From positions 1 through 64,000 of the forward strand of contig NZ_JAZHFT010000001.1 in NCBI RefSeq assembly GCF_036541425.1: a DNA stretch of 64,000 nucleotides, in the 5' to 3' direction. The notes beneath the pieces are model-generated. The model was not told where the DNA came from, did no database searches, and was given only the letters and a program-made list of their open reading frames with translations. Within the stretch, counting starts at the first letter, position 1. Every line of letters starts with the position of its first letter. Both the position numbers and the translations under genes were made by a program. Positions 43,648 to 52,628 of the stretch are shown here, one piece after another. The stretch comes from Consotaella aegiceratis (GTDB taxonomy: Bacteria; Pseudomonadota; Alphaproteobacteria; Rhizobiales; Rhizobiaceae).

Positions 43648-44490
43648 ATGATCAGGCTCGGCGGACATGGTCTGCCTGTCGGCTCCGACGATCCGGCGGC
43701 CTTTGCGGCGGCCCATCGCGAATTCGGCTATCGCGCCGCCTATTGCCCGTCCTGCGCCATCGGCGATACAGACCGGCAAAGGGCGATCTCCACGGCCTTT
43801 GCCGAAGCCGACGTGACACTCGCCGAGATCGGCATCTGGCGCAACCTGATCACGCCGGACGAGCGGACGCGCGCGGAGAACGTCGCTTATGCATGCGAGA
43901 CGCTCGCCCTCGCCGACGCCATCGGCGTCGGCTGCGCGGTCAGCTATATCGGCTCGTTCGCGGCCGGGACCAACTACGCCCCGCATCCGAAAAACCTCGG
44001 CGACGAGGCCTTCGATGCCACCGTGGAGACGGCGCGTTACATCATCGACGCGGTCGAGCCGCAACGGACGCGGTTTGCCCTCGAAATGATGCAATATGCC
44101 CTGCCCGATAGCGTCGATTGCACTCTCGCCCTGATCAAGGCCGTCGATCGGCCGGCCTTCGCGGCCCATGTCGATCCGGTCAATCTCGTGATGACGCCGC
44201 GCACCTATTTCGATACCGCCTCCCTGATCCGCGAGTGCTTCCAGAAGCTCGGCCCCCATATCGTGAGCTGCCACGCCAAGGATATCGTCCTCCATGACCG
44301 CGCGGCCCTGCATTTCGACGAAGTCATCATCGGCGACGGCATTCTCGACTATCCGGTGTTTCTGGCGGAGCTCGAGAAGCTCGATGTCGACGTGCCGCTG
44401 ATGCTCGAGCATCTGGAGGGCAGCGAGTACGCACGGGCGCGCGACCGGCTCGTCGCAATCGCCGCACCGTTCGGCATTCGGTTCAGCTAG
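43648..44490 (+). CDS. TIM-barrel sugar isomerase/epimerase
   Basis: Xylose-isomerase-like TIM-barrel family (sugar phosphate isomerase/epimerase), 280 residues from ATG 43648 with GGAG nine bases upstream. Metal-site candidates are Glu in FALEMMQY, Asp and His in AAHVDPVN, His in VSCHAKDI and the C-terminal LMLEHL Glu, in the order expected for the fold. It is the last gene of the operon, 74 bases after the VOC gene. Substrate unknown. Confidence 0.85.
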   Translation: MIRLGGHGLPVGSDDPAAFAAAHREFGYRAAYCPSCAIGDTDRQRAISTAFAEADVTLAEIGIWRNLITPDERTRAENVAYACETLALADAIGVGCAVSYIGSFAAGTNYAPHPKNLGDEAFDATVETARYIIDAVEPQRTRFALEMMQYALPDSVDCTLALIKAVDRPAFAAHVDPVNLVMTPRTYFDTASLIRECFQKLGPHIVSCHAKDIVLHDRAALHFDEVIIGDGILDYPVFLAELEKLDVDVPLMLEHLEGSEYARARDRLVAIAAPFGIRFS

Positions 44491-44514
44491 GGACCGGGGG
44501 CACCCGAGACGCCG

Positions 44515-45405
44515 ATGGTCCAGGTGGGATGGCAGACGGAAGAGGAGATGATCGTGGCCATCCTGGCGCTTTATCCGGACCTCGACCCTTCCGGTTTTTG
44601 CTTTCACCGGCAGGGCTGGGACAGTGTGGCCATCGAGGCCGGCGGTCGGTCGATCTTCAAGTTTCCGAAGACCGCTGCGGCTCAGGCGGCGCTCCAGCGC
44701 GAAGCCGCGTTGCTGCGGCTGATCCGCCCTCGCGTGTCCCTGCCAGTGCCGGCGATGCGGTTGCACGGCGAGGACGCGGTCTTTTCGGAGCACGCGCTTA
44801 TTCCGGGCGATCATCTTCTGACGGCCGGGTACGATGCGCTGGGGCCGGCGGACCGTGACACGCTCGCCGCGACGCTCGCGCGGTTCTATCGGGATTTGCA
44901 TCGGATCGCTCCCGCCGATGCAAAGGCGGCAGGGGTCCAGGCGCTCCCGCCCTGGATGGACGCGGACGGGATCGCCCGTCGCGCCCTCCCCCTGCTCGCC
45001 CCCGGCATCCGGGCCAGGGCGACCGTCGCTCTCGACCTCTACCGCGCGCTCGGCCCCGATCCTCTCGGCTCATGTCTCGGCTATTTCGACGGGCATGGCT
45101 GGAACATGGCGTTCGACCACAAGAAACGTCGGCTCAACGGGATCTACGATTTCGCGGATGCCGGTATTGGTCCGGTGCATCAGGAGTTCATCTATGCGAG
45201 CTTCATCTCTTTCGAGCTGAGCGAGCGGCTGATGGCCGCCTATGAGGCGCTGACGCGGAGTTCGCTCGACCGTCGCAGAATTTGGGTCCTCACCGGGGTG
45301 CACCGCCTTTGGGAACTCGCCGAGATGGCCGACGACCCGGACCATGGTCCGACGATGCAGGCGGGCGTCGAAGCCTGGGCGGCAAGCGTCACCGGCGCGC
45401 CATAG
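44515..45405 (+). CDS. APH-fold phosphotransferase-like protein
   Basis: Aminoglycoside/homoserine-kinase-fold protein of 296 residues. It shows a kinase N-lobe Lys in RSIFKFPKT, the catalytic loop GYFDGHGWN near residue 190, where the usual HxDxxxxN is YxDxxxxN (Asp and Asn kept), and the metal-binding GIYDFADAG. Phosphorylation of a small molecule is likely; the substrate is unknown and the sugar context allows a sugar kinase role. Only 24 bases separate it from the epimerase gene, so it may be transcribed with it. The start is uncertain; ATG 44548 is an alternative. Confidence 0.78.
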   Translation: MVQVGWQTEEEMIVAILALYPDLDPSGFCFHRQGWDSVAIEAGGRSIFKFPKTAAAQAALQREAALLRLIRPRVSLPVPAMRLHGEDAVFSEHALIPGDHLLTAGYDALGPADRDTLAATLARFYRDLHRIAPADAKAAGVQALPPWMDADGIARRALPLLAPGIRARATVALDLYRALGPDPLGSCLGYFDGHGWNMAFDHKKRRLNGIYDFADAGIGPVHQEFIYASFISFELSERLMAAYEALTRSSLDRRRIWVLTGVHRLWELAEMADDPDHGPTMQAGVEAWAASVTGAP

Positions 45406-45547
45406 CTCTGCAGCTCAAGTGCATCGCTCCCGCGCCGCCGAGGCAGCGCCATTCACTGATCACAAATCGCTGCCATCGTCGCCGGGAGCCATCGGCCACG
45501 AGGGTCGTCTGGCCGCTATCGAGGGAATCCGAGTTTCGGGGCTGCCC

Positions 45548-46504
45548 ATGTCATGTCGCGTCGCCGCGCTTTGTGTCGTGTTGTCGATCACGATCTATCC
45601 CGTGGAAGGTGTTATGGCCGAGCCGACCTTTGTCGCCATCGAAGTCGAAGGCGCGCCGGCGGACGATGCCGGGCTGCGCGAACGCGTTGCACGTATGCGC
45701 GGCTATCTCGACGATGAAGACGCCCGATTCGACGCGATCGCGGCCGTTTCGGAACTGACCGAGCTTCGCGCCTATGCCGGCGACCGGTCCGGACTTTTGG
45801 CGGAACGGCGCGAAATCCTGTCGATGATCGGCAGCGTCGTGTCCCGCTCGGCGACAATTCCCTTCGAAGACGGGCTGGAGCCCCTGGCCGAAATCATGAC
45901 GCTGGAGGCGGGAGACGATCGCCCGGTCAAGCGCCGGATGTTCGACCATTATGCCTATGCCGAGTTGGCGAGCGACTACGCCACGCTTCCAGGACACGGT
46001 GCGAGCCACGATCTCGCGGCCGAACAATACGGCAAGGCCGCCGCGCTAGCCGACCAACTGGACGGGTTTGACGACAACCAGCGGGCCGGAATGCGTCAGA
46101 AGCAGGCCTATGAGTTGCATGAAGCGGGGCGGTACGACGAAGCGCTTTCGCTCAACCAAGGCGTCCTGGAAACCGGCGAGCGGCTTTTCGGGCCGAACGA
46201 TCCGCAGCTGATCACCGTCCTGACCAACATCGCGCAAAATCTCCATGCGCTCGGCCGCAAGCCGGCCGCCGAGCCGTATCTCGTCCGGGTGCAGACGATC
46301 GCAGAGGCAGAGGGCGATCTCGAGACCGTCCAGGACATGCTCTTTCAGCGGGGCGTCCTTTCGTACGAACTGGGCAGGTTCGACGAAGCGCGCAGCTTCA
46401 TGCGGGATCGGATCGACCGTCTGCGGACGGCGGACGAGACGGAGCTTCTGGCGACCGCCATGGAGGACTACGAGGAATTGGAACGGCGCATCGGTGGCCA
46501 GTAG
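45548..46504 (+). CDS. Exported TPR-repeat protein, function unknown
   Basis: A 318-residue protein with a probable signal peptide (MSCRVAALCVVLSITIYPVEG, cleavage near VMA-EP) and at least two tetratricopeptide-like units (about 190-290: AYELHEAGRYDEALSLNQGV, FQRGVLSYELGRFDEARSFM). It is probably periplasmic and involved in protein-protein contacts. The longer frame from 45344 lacks any coding sign before the signal peptide. No strong ribosome site is seen. I see no link to the flanking sugar genes. Confidence 0.7.
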   Translation: MSCRVAALCVVLSITIYPVEGVMAEPTFVAIEVEGAPADDAGLRERVARMRGYLDDEDARFDAIAAVSELTELRAYAGDRSGLLAERREILSMIGSVVSRSATIPFEDGLEPLAEIMTLEAGDDRPVKRRMFDHYAYAELASDYATLPGHGASHDLAAEQYGKAAALADQLDGFDDNQRAGMRQKQAYELHEAGRYDEALSLNQGVLETGERLFGPNDPQLITVLTNIAQNLHALGRKPAAEPYLVRVQTIAEAEGDLETVQDMLFQRGVLSYELGRFDEARSFMRDRIDRLRTADETELLATAMEDYEELERRIGGQ

Positions 46505-46601
46505 CCCGTCCCGTTGAAGTCGGCGTGTCAGCCCGTGAATGCTGCGTGCCCGGCGTCAGCCGTTTTTCGCGCCGGCTGACGATGGCGACGATCCGATCCC
46601 G

Positions 46602-47039
46602 CTACCGAAGCGGGACCGAACAGGAAAGATCGCCCTCCTGACAGTGGAGATACGTCTCCAGTGCCTCGGCGCGCTGCAGCGTGAGCCGGCGGCGACAGTC
46701 CGCGTCGATCATGGGATGCGCGGAACCGCCGACGGTCCCGCTCGTGGCGAAGACGCATTCGGCGTCGCGAAATGCGATCCACGCCCGCTGTGCCTTCCGC
46801 AGGCTCTCCAACCTCGGCGCGTCGCCGTCGAGACGTCCGACGATCGACCGATACGTCCGGTTCAGCCGGTCGTCGGCTTCGGCAAACGCCTCGTTGGCGC
46901 AGGCCGTGAGCTCCAACTGGTTCGCCTGCGCGCCGCATTCCTGGGCGGCCGCGGTCGCCGGCGCCGTCCATCCGCCACCAGTCAAGACGCAGGCCAGCGT
47001 GACGACCCCAAGCGCCCCATGACCAAAGCTTCGCAGCAT
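46602..47039 (-). CDS. LprI-like (DUF1311) secreted protein
   Basis: A 145-residue secreted protein of the lysozyme-inhibitor LprI family. It has a signal peptide (about 1-32, ending TAPATAAAQEC) and the family blocks: CGAQANQLELTACANEAFAEAD, LRKAQRAWIAFRDAEC and DCRRRLTLQRAEALETYL, with six or more conserved Cys in the mature part. ATG 47039 has GGAG upstream; the longer frame from 47231 overlaps the neighbouring gene and is rejected. It may protect the envelope from host or rival lysozymes, by family inference only. Confidence 0.85.
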   Translation of the reverse strand: MLRSFGHGALGVVTLACVLTGGGWTAPATAAAQECGAQANQLELTACANEAFAEADDRLNRTYRSIVGRLDGDAPRLESLRKAQRAWIAFRDAECVFATSGTVGGSAHPMIDADCRRRLTLQRAEALETYLHCQEGDLSCSVPLR

Positions 47040-47109
47040 TTTCGATGGCTCCGCAATGAGCGCGGACGGGCCGCCGCGCCGACGGCGGCCCATTCGTCGC
47101 GGGTAGACG

Positions 47110-48582
47110 TCAGGCGCCTTCGGCCAGCCGCCTGACCGTCTGGCGCGCGCCAACGCGAAGAAGGTCGTCAAGGCTTGCGCGGACGCTGTCGATGAACAGC
47201 GGATTGCCGGCCACATCCGACGGGAACACACCGGACTGGCGCACCACGCGCTCGACCTTCTCGTCCACCGTTCCCTCGGCGGCGAGCGCCTTCAGCTTGT
47301 CGGCGAGAGGATCGCGCACGTCGATGGCCTCGCCCTTCTCGTCGGTGCCGCCGACATAGCGGATCCAGGCGGCGACGAGCAGCGCCAGGCGCGGGAACGG
47401 CGTGCCGTGCTTCAGATGGTGGGCGATGGATTCCAGGGCTCGCTGCGGCAGCTTCTGACTGCCGTCCATGGCGATCTGCCAGGTGCGATGGCGGATCGCC
47501 GGGTTGCAGTAGCGCTCGATCAAGGCATCGGCATAGGCGGGCAGATCGACCCCTTCGGGTGCGACGAGGGTCGGTGCCTGCTCCTTCACCATCAGATCGT
47601 GGGCCGCCTTCTTGTAGGCGGCGTCGCCCATGGTTTCGGCGATGGTCTCGAAGCCGCCGAGATAGCCGAGATAGGCGAGGAACGAGTGCGAGCCGTTGAG
47701 CATGCGCAGCTTCATGTTCTCGTAAGGCGCCACGTCGCGGGTGAAGGTTGCGCCGGCGACGTTCCAGTCGGGCCGGCCGCTGACGAAGTCGTCCTCGATC
47801 ACCCATTGGCGGAAGGGCTCGCAGATGATGCCGGCCGGATCCTCGGTGCCGAGGCGCGCCGCCAGGTCGCGGTAGCTCTCTTCGGTCATGGCGGGGACGA
47901 TACGGTCCACCATGGTCGAGGGGAAGCGGGCCTCGGCCTCGATCCACGCCGCCAGCTCGACGTCGCGAGCCTTGGCATAGTCCAGCACGGCGCGTCGCGT
48001 CATGACGCCGTTCGACGGGAGATTGTCGCAGGACAGGATGGTGAAGGGCTTCTTGCCCGCCTTGCGGCGCTGATCGAGCGCGGCGACGAGAGTGCCGACG
48101 ACGGTCGAGGGCTCGTCCGGATTCCCCAGATCGGCGACGATGGCGGGATGGTCGAAGGCGAGGCCGCCTTCCGGCGCCAGCGTATAACCCTTTTCGGTAA
48201 CGGTGATGGAGACGAGCTCGATGCCGTCCTCGGCGATCGCCGAAACCACGCCTTTCGCACCGTGTTCCGCCCGATGGCGATGGTCGACGACCGAACCCAC
48301 CAGCCGCGCCTTCCGGCTGTCGGCGGCATTTTCGACGACGCTGTAGAGATAGCCGCGCGAGGCAAGACCGGCCAGCATGTCCGGCGAGCCGAGCAGCTCG
48401 ATCTCGCGGTAGCCCCAATCGCCGGCTCCGGCGGCCAGCACTTCGTCGGTGTAGACGGCCTGATGGGCCCGGTGAAATGCGCCGAAGCCGATATGGCACA
48501 TGCGAGGCCGCACCGCGCTGCGATCGTAGGCGGGGCGGCTCACATCGGCCGCCGCGGTGTCGAGAAGAGTTCGTTCGGTCAT
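47110..48582 (-). CDS. uxuB: Fructuronate reductase / mannitol dehydrogenase family (UxuB-like)
   Basis: NAD-dependent polyol dehydrogenase of 490 residues, the normal UxuB/MtlK length. The cofactor block is HIGFGAFHRAHQA, and the catalytic segment KLRMLNGSHSFLAYLG holds the conserved Lys, Asn and His. CDNLPSNG and EPFRQWVIEDDF are family signatures. With uxuA divergent at 53467 and a sugar-acid dehydrogenase upstream, D-fructuronate to D-mannonate is the likely reaction, although mannitol or arabinitol oxidation cannot be excluded from sequence alone. It is the last gene of the gntR-TRAP operon. Confidence 0.88.
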   Translation of the reverse strand: MTERTLLDTAAADVSRPAYDRSAVRPRMCHIGFGAFHRAHQAVYTDEVLAAGAGDWGYREIELLGSPDMLAGLASRGYLYSVVENAADSRKARLVGSVVDHRHRAEHGAKGVVSAIAEDGIELVSITVTEKGYTLAPEGGLAFDHPAIVADLGNPDEPSTVVGTLVAALDQRRKAGKKPFTILSCDNLPSNGVMTRRAVLDYAKARDVELAAWIEAEARFPSTMVDRIVPAMTEESYRDLAARLGTEDPAGIICEPFRQWVIEDDFVSGRPDWNVAGATFTRDVAPYENMKLRMLNGSHSFLAYLGYLGGFETIAETMGDAAYKKAAHDLMVKEQAPTLVAPEGVDLPAYADALIERYCNPAIRHRTWQIAMDGSQKLPQRALESIAHHLKHGTPFPRLALLVAAWIRYVGGTDEKGEAIDVRDPLADKLKALAAEGTVDEKVERVVRQSGVFPSDVAGNPLFIDSVRASLDDLLRVGARQTVRRLAEGA

Positions 48583-48690
48583 GACTGCGCTTTCGCGAAG
48601 ATTGGACAGGGATGGTGGGTTGATCATAGCAAAGGCAGGCCGAAAAGGGCCCGCCTTAAACACTGTCGTCTTGTCGGATCCTGGGCGGGC

Positions 48691-49728
48691 TCAGGCGAAG
48701 GACAGCTGCACCTTGACGGCCTGGCTGCGGTCGCCGGCGAGCCGGAACGCATCCTGCATCCCGTCCAGCCGGCTAGTGTGGGTGATGACCGGCTTGACGT
48801 CGATGCCGCCGCCGTCGATCAGCCGCACCGCTTCGGCAAACTCCTCGTGGAAGCGGTGCGTGCCGAGAAGCATGATCTCCTTGCCGACGAGCTGGTTGAT
48901 GGGCACCGCCAGATTGCCGGTGACGCCGACCTGGATGATCCGGCCCTTGGGCCGCACCGTGGCGATCGCGCTGGCCAGCGCCGGAGCCGCCGCCGAACAC
49001 TCGAAGGCGACGTCGAAGCTGCCCTTGTCGGCGGCATAGGCGTCCATGGCCGCGCCGTCGGTGGCGACATTGATGGTTCGCGTCGCGCCCATTCGGGCGG
49101 CGACTTCGAGCGGCTTGGCTTGAAGATCGGTGACGACGACCTCCCGGGCGCCGCGATGGCGGGCGACGGCGGCGCAGAGCGCGCCGATCGGCCCGGCGCC
49201 CGTCACCAGCACGCGGCGGCCAGACAGATCCCCCGCCTGGTTACCCGCATGCAGGCAGACCGCCAGCGGTTCGGCGCAGGCGCCTTCGGCCACGCTGGCG
49301 CGCGTCAGCGCCAGGCAGTCCTCGGCCTTCACCACCACCCGGTCGCGGAACAGGCCCTGCTCATGCGGCATCCGCAATGCCGAGCCGAAGAAGCGCATGT
49401 TGAGGCAATGGCTGTAGAGCCCCTCGGCGCAGTACTTGCAGTGGCCGCAGGGATGGCTCGGATTGAGCGCCACCTTGGTGCCGACGGACAACCCTGAAAC
49501 GCCCTCGCCCAGTGCCTCGACGGTTCCGGCCGCCTCGTGGCCGAGAATGATCGGCTCCTGCACCCGTATCGGCCCGAAGCCGCCATCCTGAAAGTAGTGA
49601 AGATCCGAGCCGCAGATGCCGCCGGCACCGATGCGGACCAGAACCTCGCCCCTGTCGGGCTCGCCGATGGCCTGCGTTTCAAGCCTGAGATCGCCCGCGC
49701 CGTAGAGCCGGCAAACGCGCGTTTCCAT
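48691..49728 (-). CDS. Zinc-dependent sugar-acid 5-dehydrogenase (L-idonate/L-gulonate type)
   Basis: Medium-chain zinc dehydrogenase of 345 residues. The catalytic zinc site is seen at GGICGSDLHYF and PIILGHEAAGTV; the structural zinc Cys cluster at HPCGHCKYCAEGLYSHC. The Rossmann motif is VTGAGPIGAL near 172-181. The DLHYFQDGGFG loop is typical of L-idonate 5-dehydrogenases. In this operon a role as L-gulonate 5-dehydrogenase, giving D-fructuronate for UxuB, fits better, because no ketogluconate reductase is present. GAGG precedes ATG, ten bases after dctM. Confidence 0.86.
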   Translation of the reverse strand: METRVCRLYGAGDLRLETQAIGEPDRGEVLVRIGAGGICGSDLHYFQDGGFGPIRVQEPIILGHEAAGTVEALGEGVSGLSVGTKVALNPSHPCGHCKYCAEGLYSHCLNMRFFGSALRMPHEQGLFRDRVVVKAEDCLALTRASVAEGACAEPLAVCLHAGNQAGDLSGRRVLVTGAGPIGALCAAVARHRGAREVVVTDLQAKPLEVAARMGATRTINVATDGAAMDAYAADKGSFDVAFECSAAAPALASAIATVRPKGRIIQVGVTGNLAVPINQLVGKEIMLLGTHRFHEEFAEAVRLIDGGGIDVKPVITHTSRLDGMQDAFRLAGDRSQAVKVQLSFA

Positions 49729-49738
49729 GGTTCACCTC

Positions 49739-51016
49739 TTAGTCGAAAAGCGCCGACGGCAACCACGTCGAGAGCGCCGGCACATAGGAGACGAGCAGCA
49801 GAATGATGATGTTCGTCAGCAAGAACGGAACGATCGCCCGCACCACGGGGCCAAGCGGCAGCCGTGCGATATTGGCGCAGACGAACAGGCAGACCCCGAC
49901 CGGCGGCGTCGTCAGGCCGATCATGAGGTTCAGGACCGCGAAAGTAGCGAAGTGGAGAGGATCCACGCCCACGCCCTGCGCGAGGGTCAGAAGCGGCACG
50001 AAGAGCACGATCAACGCGGCGATCGTCTCCATGAACATGCCGATGAACAGGAGGAAAAGGTTGATCAGCAAGATCACGACGAACTTGTTGTCGGTGAGCG
50101 ACAGGACGCCCTGCGCGATCATCTGCGGGATGCGTTCGGAGACGAGGATCCAGCCGAAGACGTTGGCGAATCCCACCAGGACCAGAATGGCGGCGGCGGA
50201 GACCGCCGAATTGATGATGATGGTCGGCACCAGCCGAAGCGGCAGTTCACGATAGACGAAGGCGCCGACGATGAAGGCGTAGAGGCTGGCGACAACAGCC
50301 GTCTCGGTCGGCGTCATGGCGCCCGACAGCAGGCCGCCGACGATCAGGCCGGTCATGAAGAGGGCCCAGAACGCCCCCAGGAAAGAGCGCCCCAGCTCGC
50401 CGATGCCCTGCCAAGGCTGGCGCGGATATTTCTTGCGCACGGCGATGACGTAAGTGGTGACCATCATCGCGAGGCCGAGCAGGAGACCGGGCACGGCGCC
50501 TGCCATGAACATCCGTCCGACCGAAATCCCCGAAAGCGAGCCGACGATGATCATCGGCACCGAAGGCGGAATGATCGGCCCGACCGTGGACGAGGCGGCG
50601 GTCACGGCGGCGGAGAAATCGCTCGGATAGCCGGCTTTCTTCATGCCGGGGATCATCACGCCGCCGATCGAGGCCGCGTCGGCGACCGCGGTGCCGGAGA
50701 TACCGCCGAAGAGCATGGAGGCGGCGACGTTGGACAGGCCGAGGCCGCCGCGCAGCCAGCCGACGAGGGCGTTGGCGAAGCGCACGATCCGCTCGGTGAT
50801 GCCGCCGTGGTTCATCAGGTTCCCGGCCAGGATGAAGCCGGGGATGGACAACAGCACGAACACGTCCATGCCGGCATACATCTTCTGCGGAATGACGGCG
50901 AGCGGCAGGCCGGCGGCGAGAAGATAGGCAAACGAGGCAAGGCCGAGCGTTATGGCCACCGGCAAGCCGATGACGAGGCCGCAGAGAAAGACCCCCAGAA
51001 GAATCGCGAGATTCAT
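49739..51016 (-). CDS. TRAP transporter large permease (DctM)
   Basis: Large membrane subunit of a tripartite sugar-acid importer, 425 residues with about twelve spans. Signatures are SIPGFILAGNLMNHGGITERIV, the GGISGTAVADAASIGGVMIPGM block and PIIPPSVPMIIVG. ATG 51016 overlaps the dctQ stop (ATGA); the longer frame is shadow coding over dctQ. It lies between dctQ and the zinc dehydrogenase gene. Confidence 0.95.
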   Translation of the reverse strand: MNLAILLGVFLCGLVIGLPVAITLGLASFAYLLAAGLPLAVIPQKMYAGMDVFVLLSIPGFILAGNLMNHGGITERIVRFANALVGWLRGGLGLSNVAASMLFGGISGTAVADAASIGGVMIPGMKKAGYPSDFSAAVTAASSTVGPIIPPSVPMIIVGSLSGISVGRMFMAGAVPGLLLGLAMMVTTYVIAVRKKYPRQPWQGIGELGRSFLGAFWALFMTGLIVGGLLSGAMTPTETAVVASLYAFIVGAFVYRELPLRLVPTIIINSAVSAAAILVLVGFANVFGWILVSERIPQMIAQGVLSLTDNKFVVILLINLFLLFIGMFMETIAALIVLFVPLLTLAQGVGVDPLHFATFAVLNLMIGLTTPPVGVCLFVCANIARLPLGPVVRAIVPFLLTNIIILLLVSYVPALSTWLPSALFD

Positions 51017-51522
51017 GACGGATCGGCCTCCATGTGGCCGGCGAGCCCGTCGCCGCGCCCCGAAAGCATGGAGAGCGCCCGCATGAGGGCGAACACCAAC
51101 AGCAGCGCCAGCAGCGCCAGGATGCTGGCGTGGATGAAATCCATCCGCCAGCCGAGCACGGGCGAGGTCTGACGCACGCCGATCGAGGTGAAGAACCAAG
51201 CCGGATAGAGCAAGGCGCCGCAGAGCCCGGCCGTCACCAGAGCCGACGCCAGGCGGAGCAGCCAGGGCATGCGTCCGGGCAGCGCTTCACAGACGATGTC
51301 GACATTGACGAGGTCGCCGCTGCGCAGCGACAGGCCAGCGCCGAAGGCAATCATCCAGAGCATCGAATACCGGGTCAGTTCCTCCGTCCAGGGCGGAGAG
51401 CTGTGAACGATCGATCGCCCGACAACCTGAACCAGAACGGCGACAATCAGCACTGCGAAGCCCAGCCCGGTTCCGATCCGACACAGCCTGACGATGCCGT
51501 TGTGAAGGCGATGCCAATCCAT
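51013..51522 (-). CDS. TRAP transporter small permease (DctQ)
   Basis: Small membrane subunit, 169 residues with four spans, and the family block FAVLIVAVLVQVVGRSIVHSSPPWTEELTRYSMLWMIAFGAGL in three spaced segments (about 18-60). Directly before ATG 51522 lies an 11-G tract (51526-51536 on the plus strand as C) where a ribosome site is expected. That tract is unusual and may affect translation. Confidence 0.92.
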   Translation of the reverse strand: MDWHRLHNGIVRLCRIGTGLGFAVLIVAVLVQVVGRSIVHSSPPWTEELTRYSMLWMIAFGAGLSLRSGDLVNVDIVCEALPGRMPWLLRLASALVTAGLCGALLYPAWFFTSIGVRQTSPVLGWRMDFIHASILALLALLLVFALMRALSMLSGRGDGLAGHMEADPS

Positions 51523-51525
51523 TGT

Positions 51526-51536
51526 CCCCCCCCCCC
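51526..51536 (-). repeat. Eleven-base G tract at the dctQ ribosome-binding position
   Basis: Eleven consecutive C on the plus strand, so G on the dctQ sense strand, three bases before ATG. It is the longest homopolymer I noticed in the window and replaces a normal Shine-Dalgarno. Confidence 0.7.
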
Positions 51537-51620
51537 ATGGAAATTCAGCCAGCCCCGATCGGGCGTCCGATGTGGGCGGCCGATCGGACCCGCGCGGGCC
51601 GACCGGCCGACGAAAAGCGA

Positions 51621-52595
51621 CTAGTTCTCGAAAAGCTTCTCCACGGTATCGCGAATCTCGGGGCTGACATTCGCCAGGACCGCGTCGCGGGCCTTCGCCG
51701 CGAAGGCGTCCTCGTCGACGTCGACGAATTCCATACCCTTGTCCTTCAACGTCTGCTCGAGAGCCTGTTCGTCGGCCAGAAACAGCTCACGCTCATAGGC
51801 CTGCGCGGTCTTGGCGGCTTCCATCACGGCCTGCTGATCCTCTTCCGACATCTGGTTCCAGGTCAGTTCGGAGATCGTCAGATAGATCCAGCTGCGCACA
51901 TGTTCGGTGAGATTGACGTAGTCCTGCACCTCGGCGAAGTTTGCCGAGTCGATCAGCGCAAGCGGGTTTTCCTGGGCGTCGATCGTGCCGTTCTGAAGCG
52001 AGGTGAACACCTCGGAGAAGGCCATTGGCGTCGGGTTCGCGCCGAGCGCGCTCCAGACATCCACGAACAGCGGCACGTTGGGAACGCGCAGCTTCAGACC
52101 TTTGAGGTCGTCGGGCGTCTTGATCGGCCGGTTGGACGTCAGATTGCGCGGACCGCGCGCGAAATAGGCGATCGGGCGAATTTGCGCGGTTTCGATGATC
52201 TGCTGTTCGATCTCGTCGCCGATCGGGCCGCTGGCGACTTCGTCCATTTCCTCGAGCGAGCCATAGGCATAGGGGATGGCCAGCAGCGCTGCCTTCGGGG
52301 CCCAGTTCTGCAGGCTCTCACCGGTGATCGTCATGTCGGCGGTGCCGAGCTGCATGCCGTTGATGAGGTCCATCTCGACGCCCAGCGAGTCGTTGGGATA
52401 GACCTCGACCTTGATGCGGCCGTCGGTGAGCTTCTCCAGTTCCTCACCGAATTTCAACGATGCCTTATGCCAAGAGTTCTGCTCATTGGCCAGATGACCG
52501 AGCTTCAGGGTCATGTCCTGGGCCAGCGACGTGCCGACCAAGAGGGCCATCGCGGCGCCCGCGATGAGTGTCGTCTGCAGCAGTTTCGTCAGCAT
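51621..52595 (-). CDS. TRAP transporter periplasmic binding protein (DctP)
   Basis: Extracytoplasmic solute receptor of 324 residues with a signal peptide (about 1-25, ALLVGTSLAQD). The carboxylate-binding Arg is expected in the GPRNLTSNRPI / KLRVPNVPLFVD block (about 145-175), and NGTIDAQENPL is a family motif. It is 33 bases after the GntR gene and 98 before dctQ. The neighbouring enzymes point to a hexuronate or aldonate ligand such as L-gulonate. Confidence 0.93.
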   Translation of the reverse strand: MLTKLLQTTLIAGAAMALLVGTSLAQDMTLKLGHLANEQNSWHKASLKFGEELEKLTDGRIKVEVYPNDSLGVEMDLINGMQLGTADMTITGESLQNWAPKAALLAIPYAYGSLEEMDEVASGPIGDEIEQQIIETAQIRPIAYFARGPRNLTSNRPIKTPDDLKGLKLRVPNVPLFVDVWSALGANPTPMAFSEVFTSLQNGTIDAQENPLALIDSANFAEVQDYVNLTEHVRSWIYLTISELTWNQMSEEDQQAVMEAAKTAQAYERELFLADEQALEQTLKDKGMEFVDVDEDAFAAKARDAVLANVSPEIRDTVEKLFEN

Positions 52596-52628
52596 TGATA
52601 CCTCCCTGGTGTTTGCTTGACGGATTGA

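Noticed and set aside
47407..49497. 696-residue plus-strand frame opposite uxuB and the zinc dehydrogenase gene
   Set aside because: Antisense shadow; His/Asp/Gly-rich composition and no domain.
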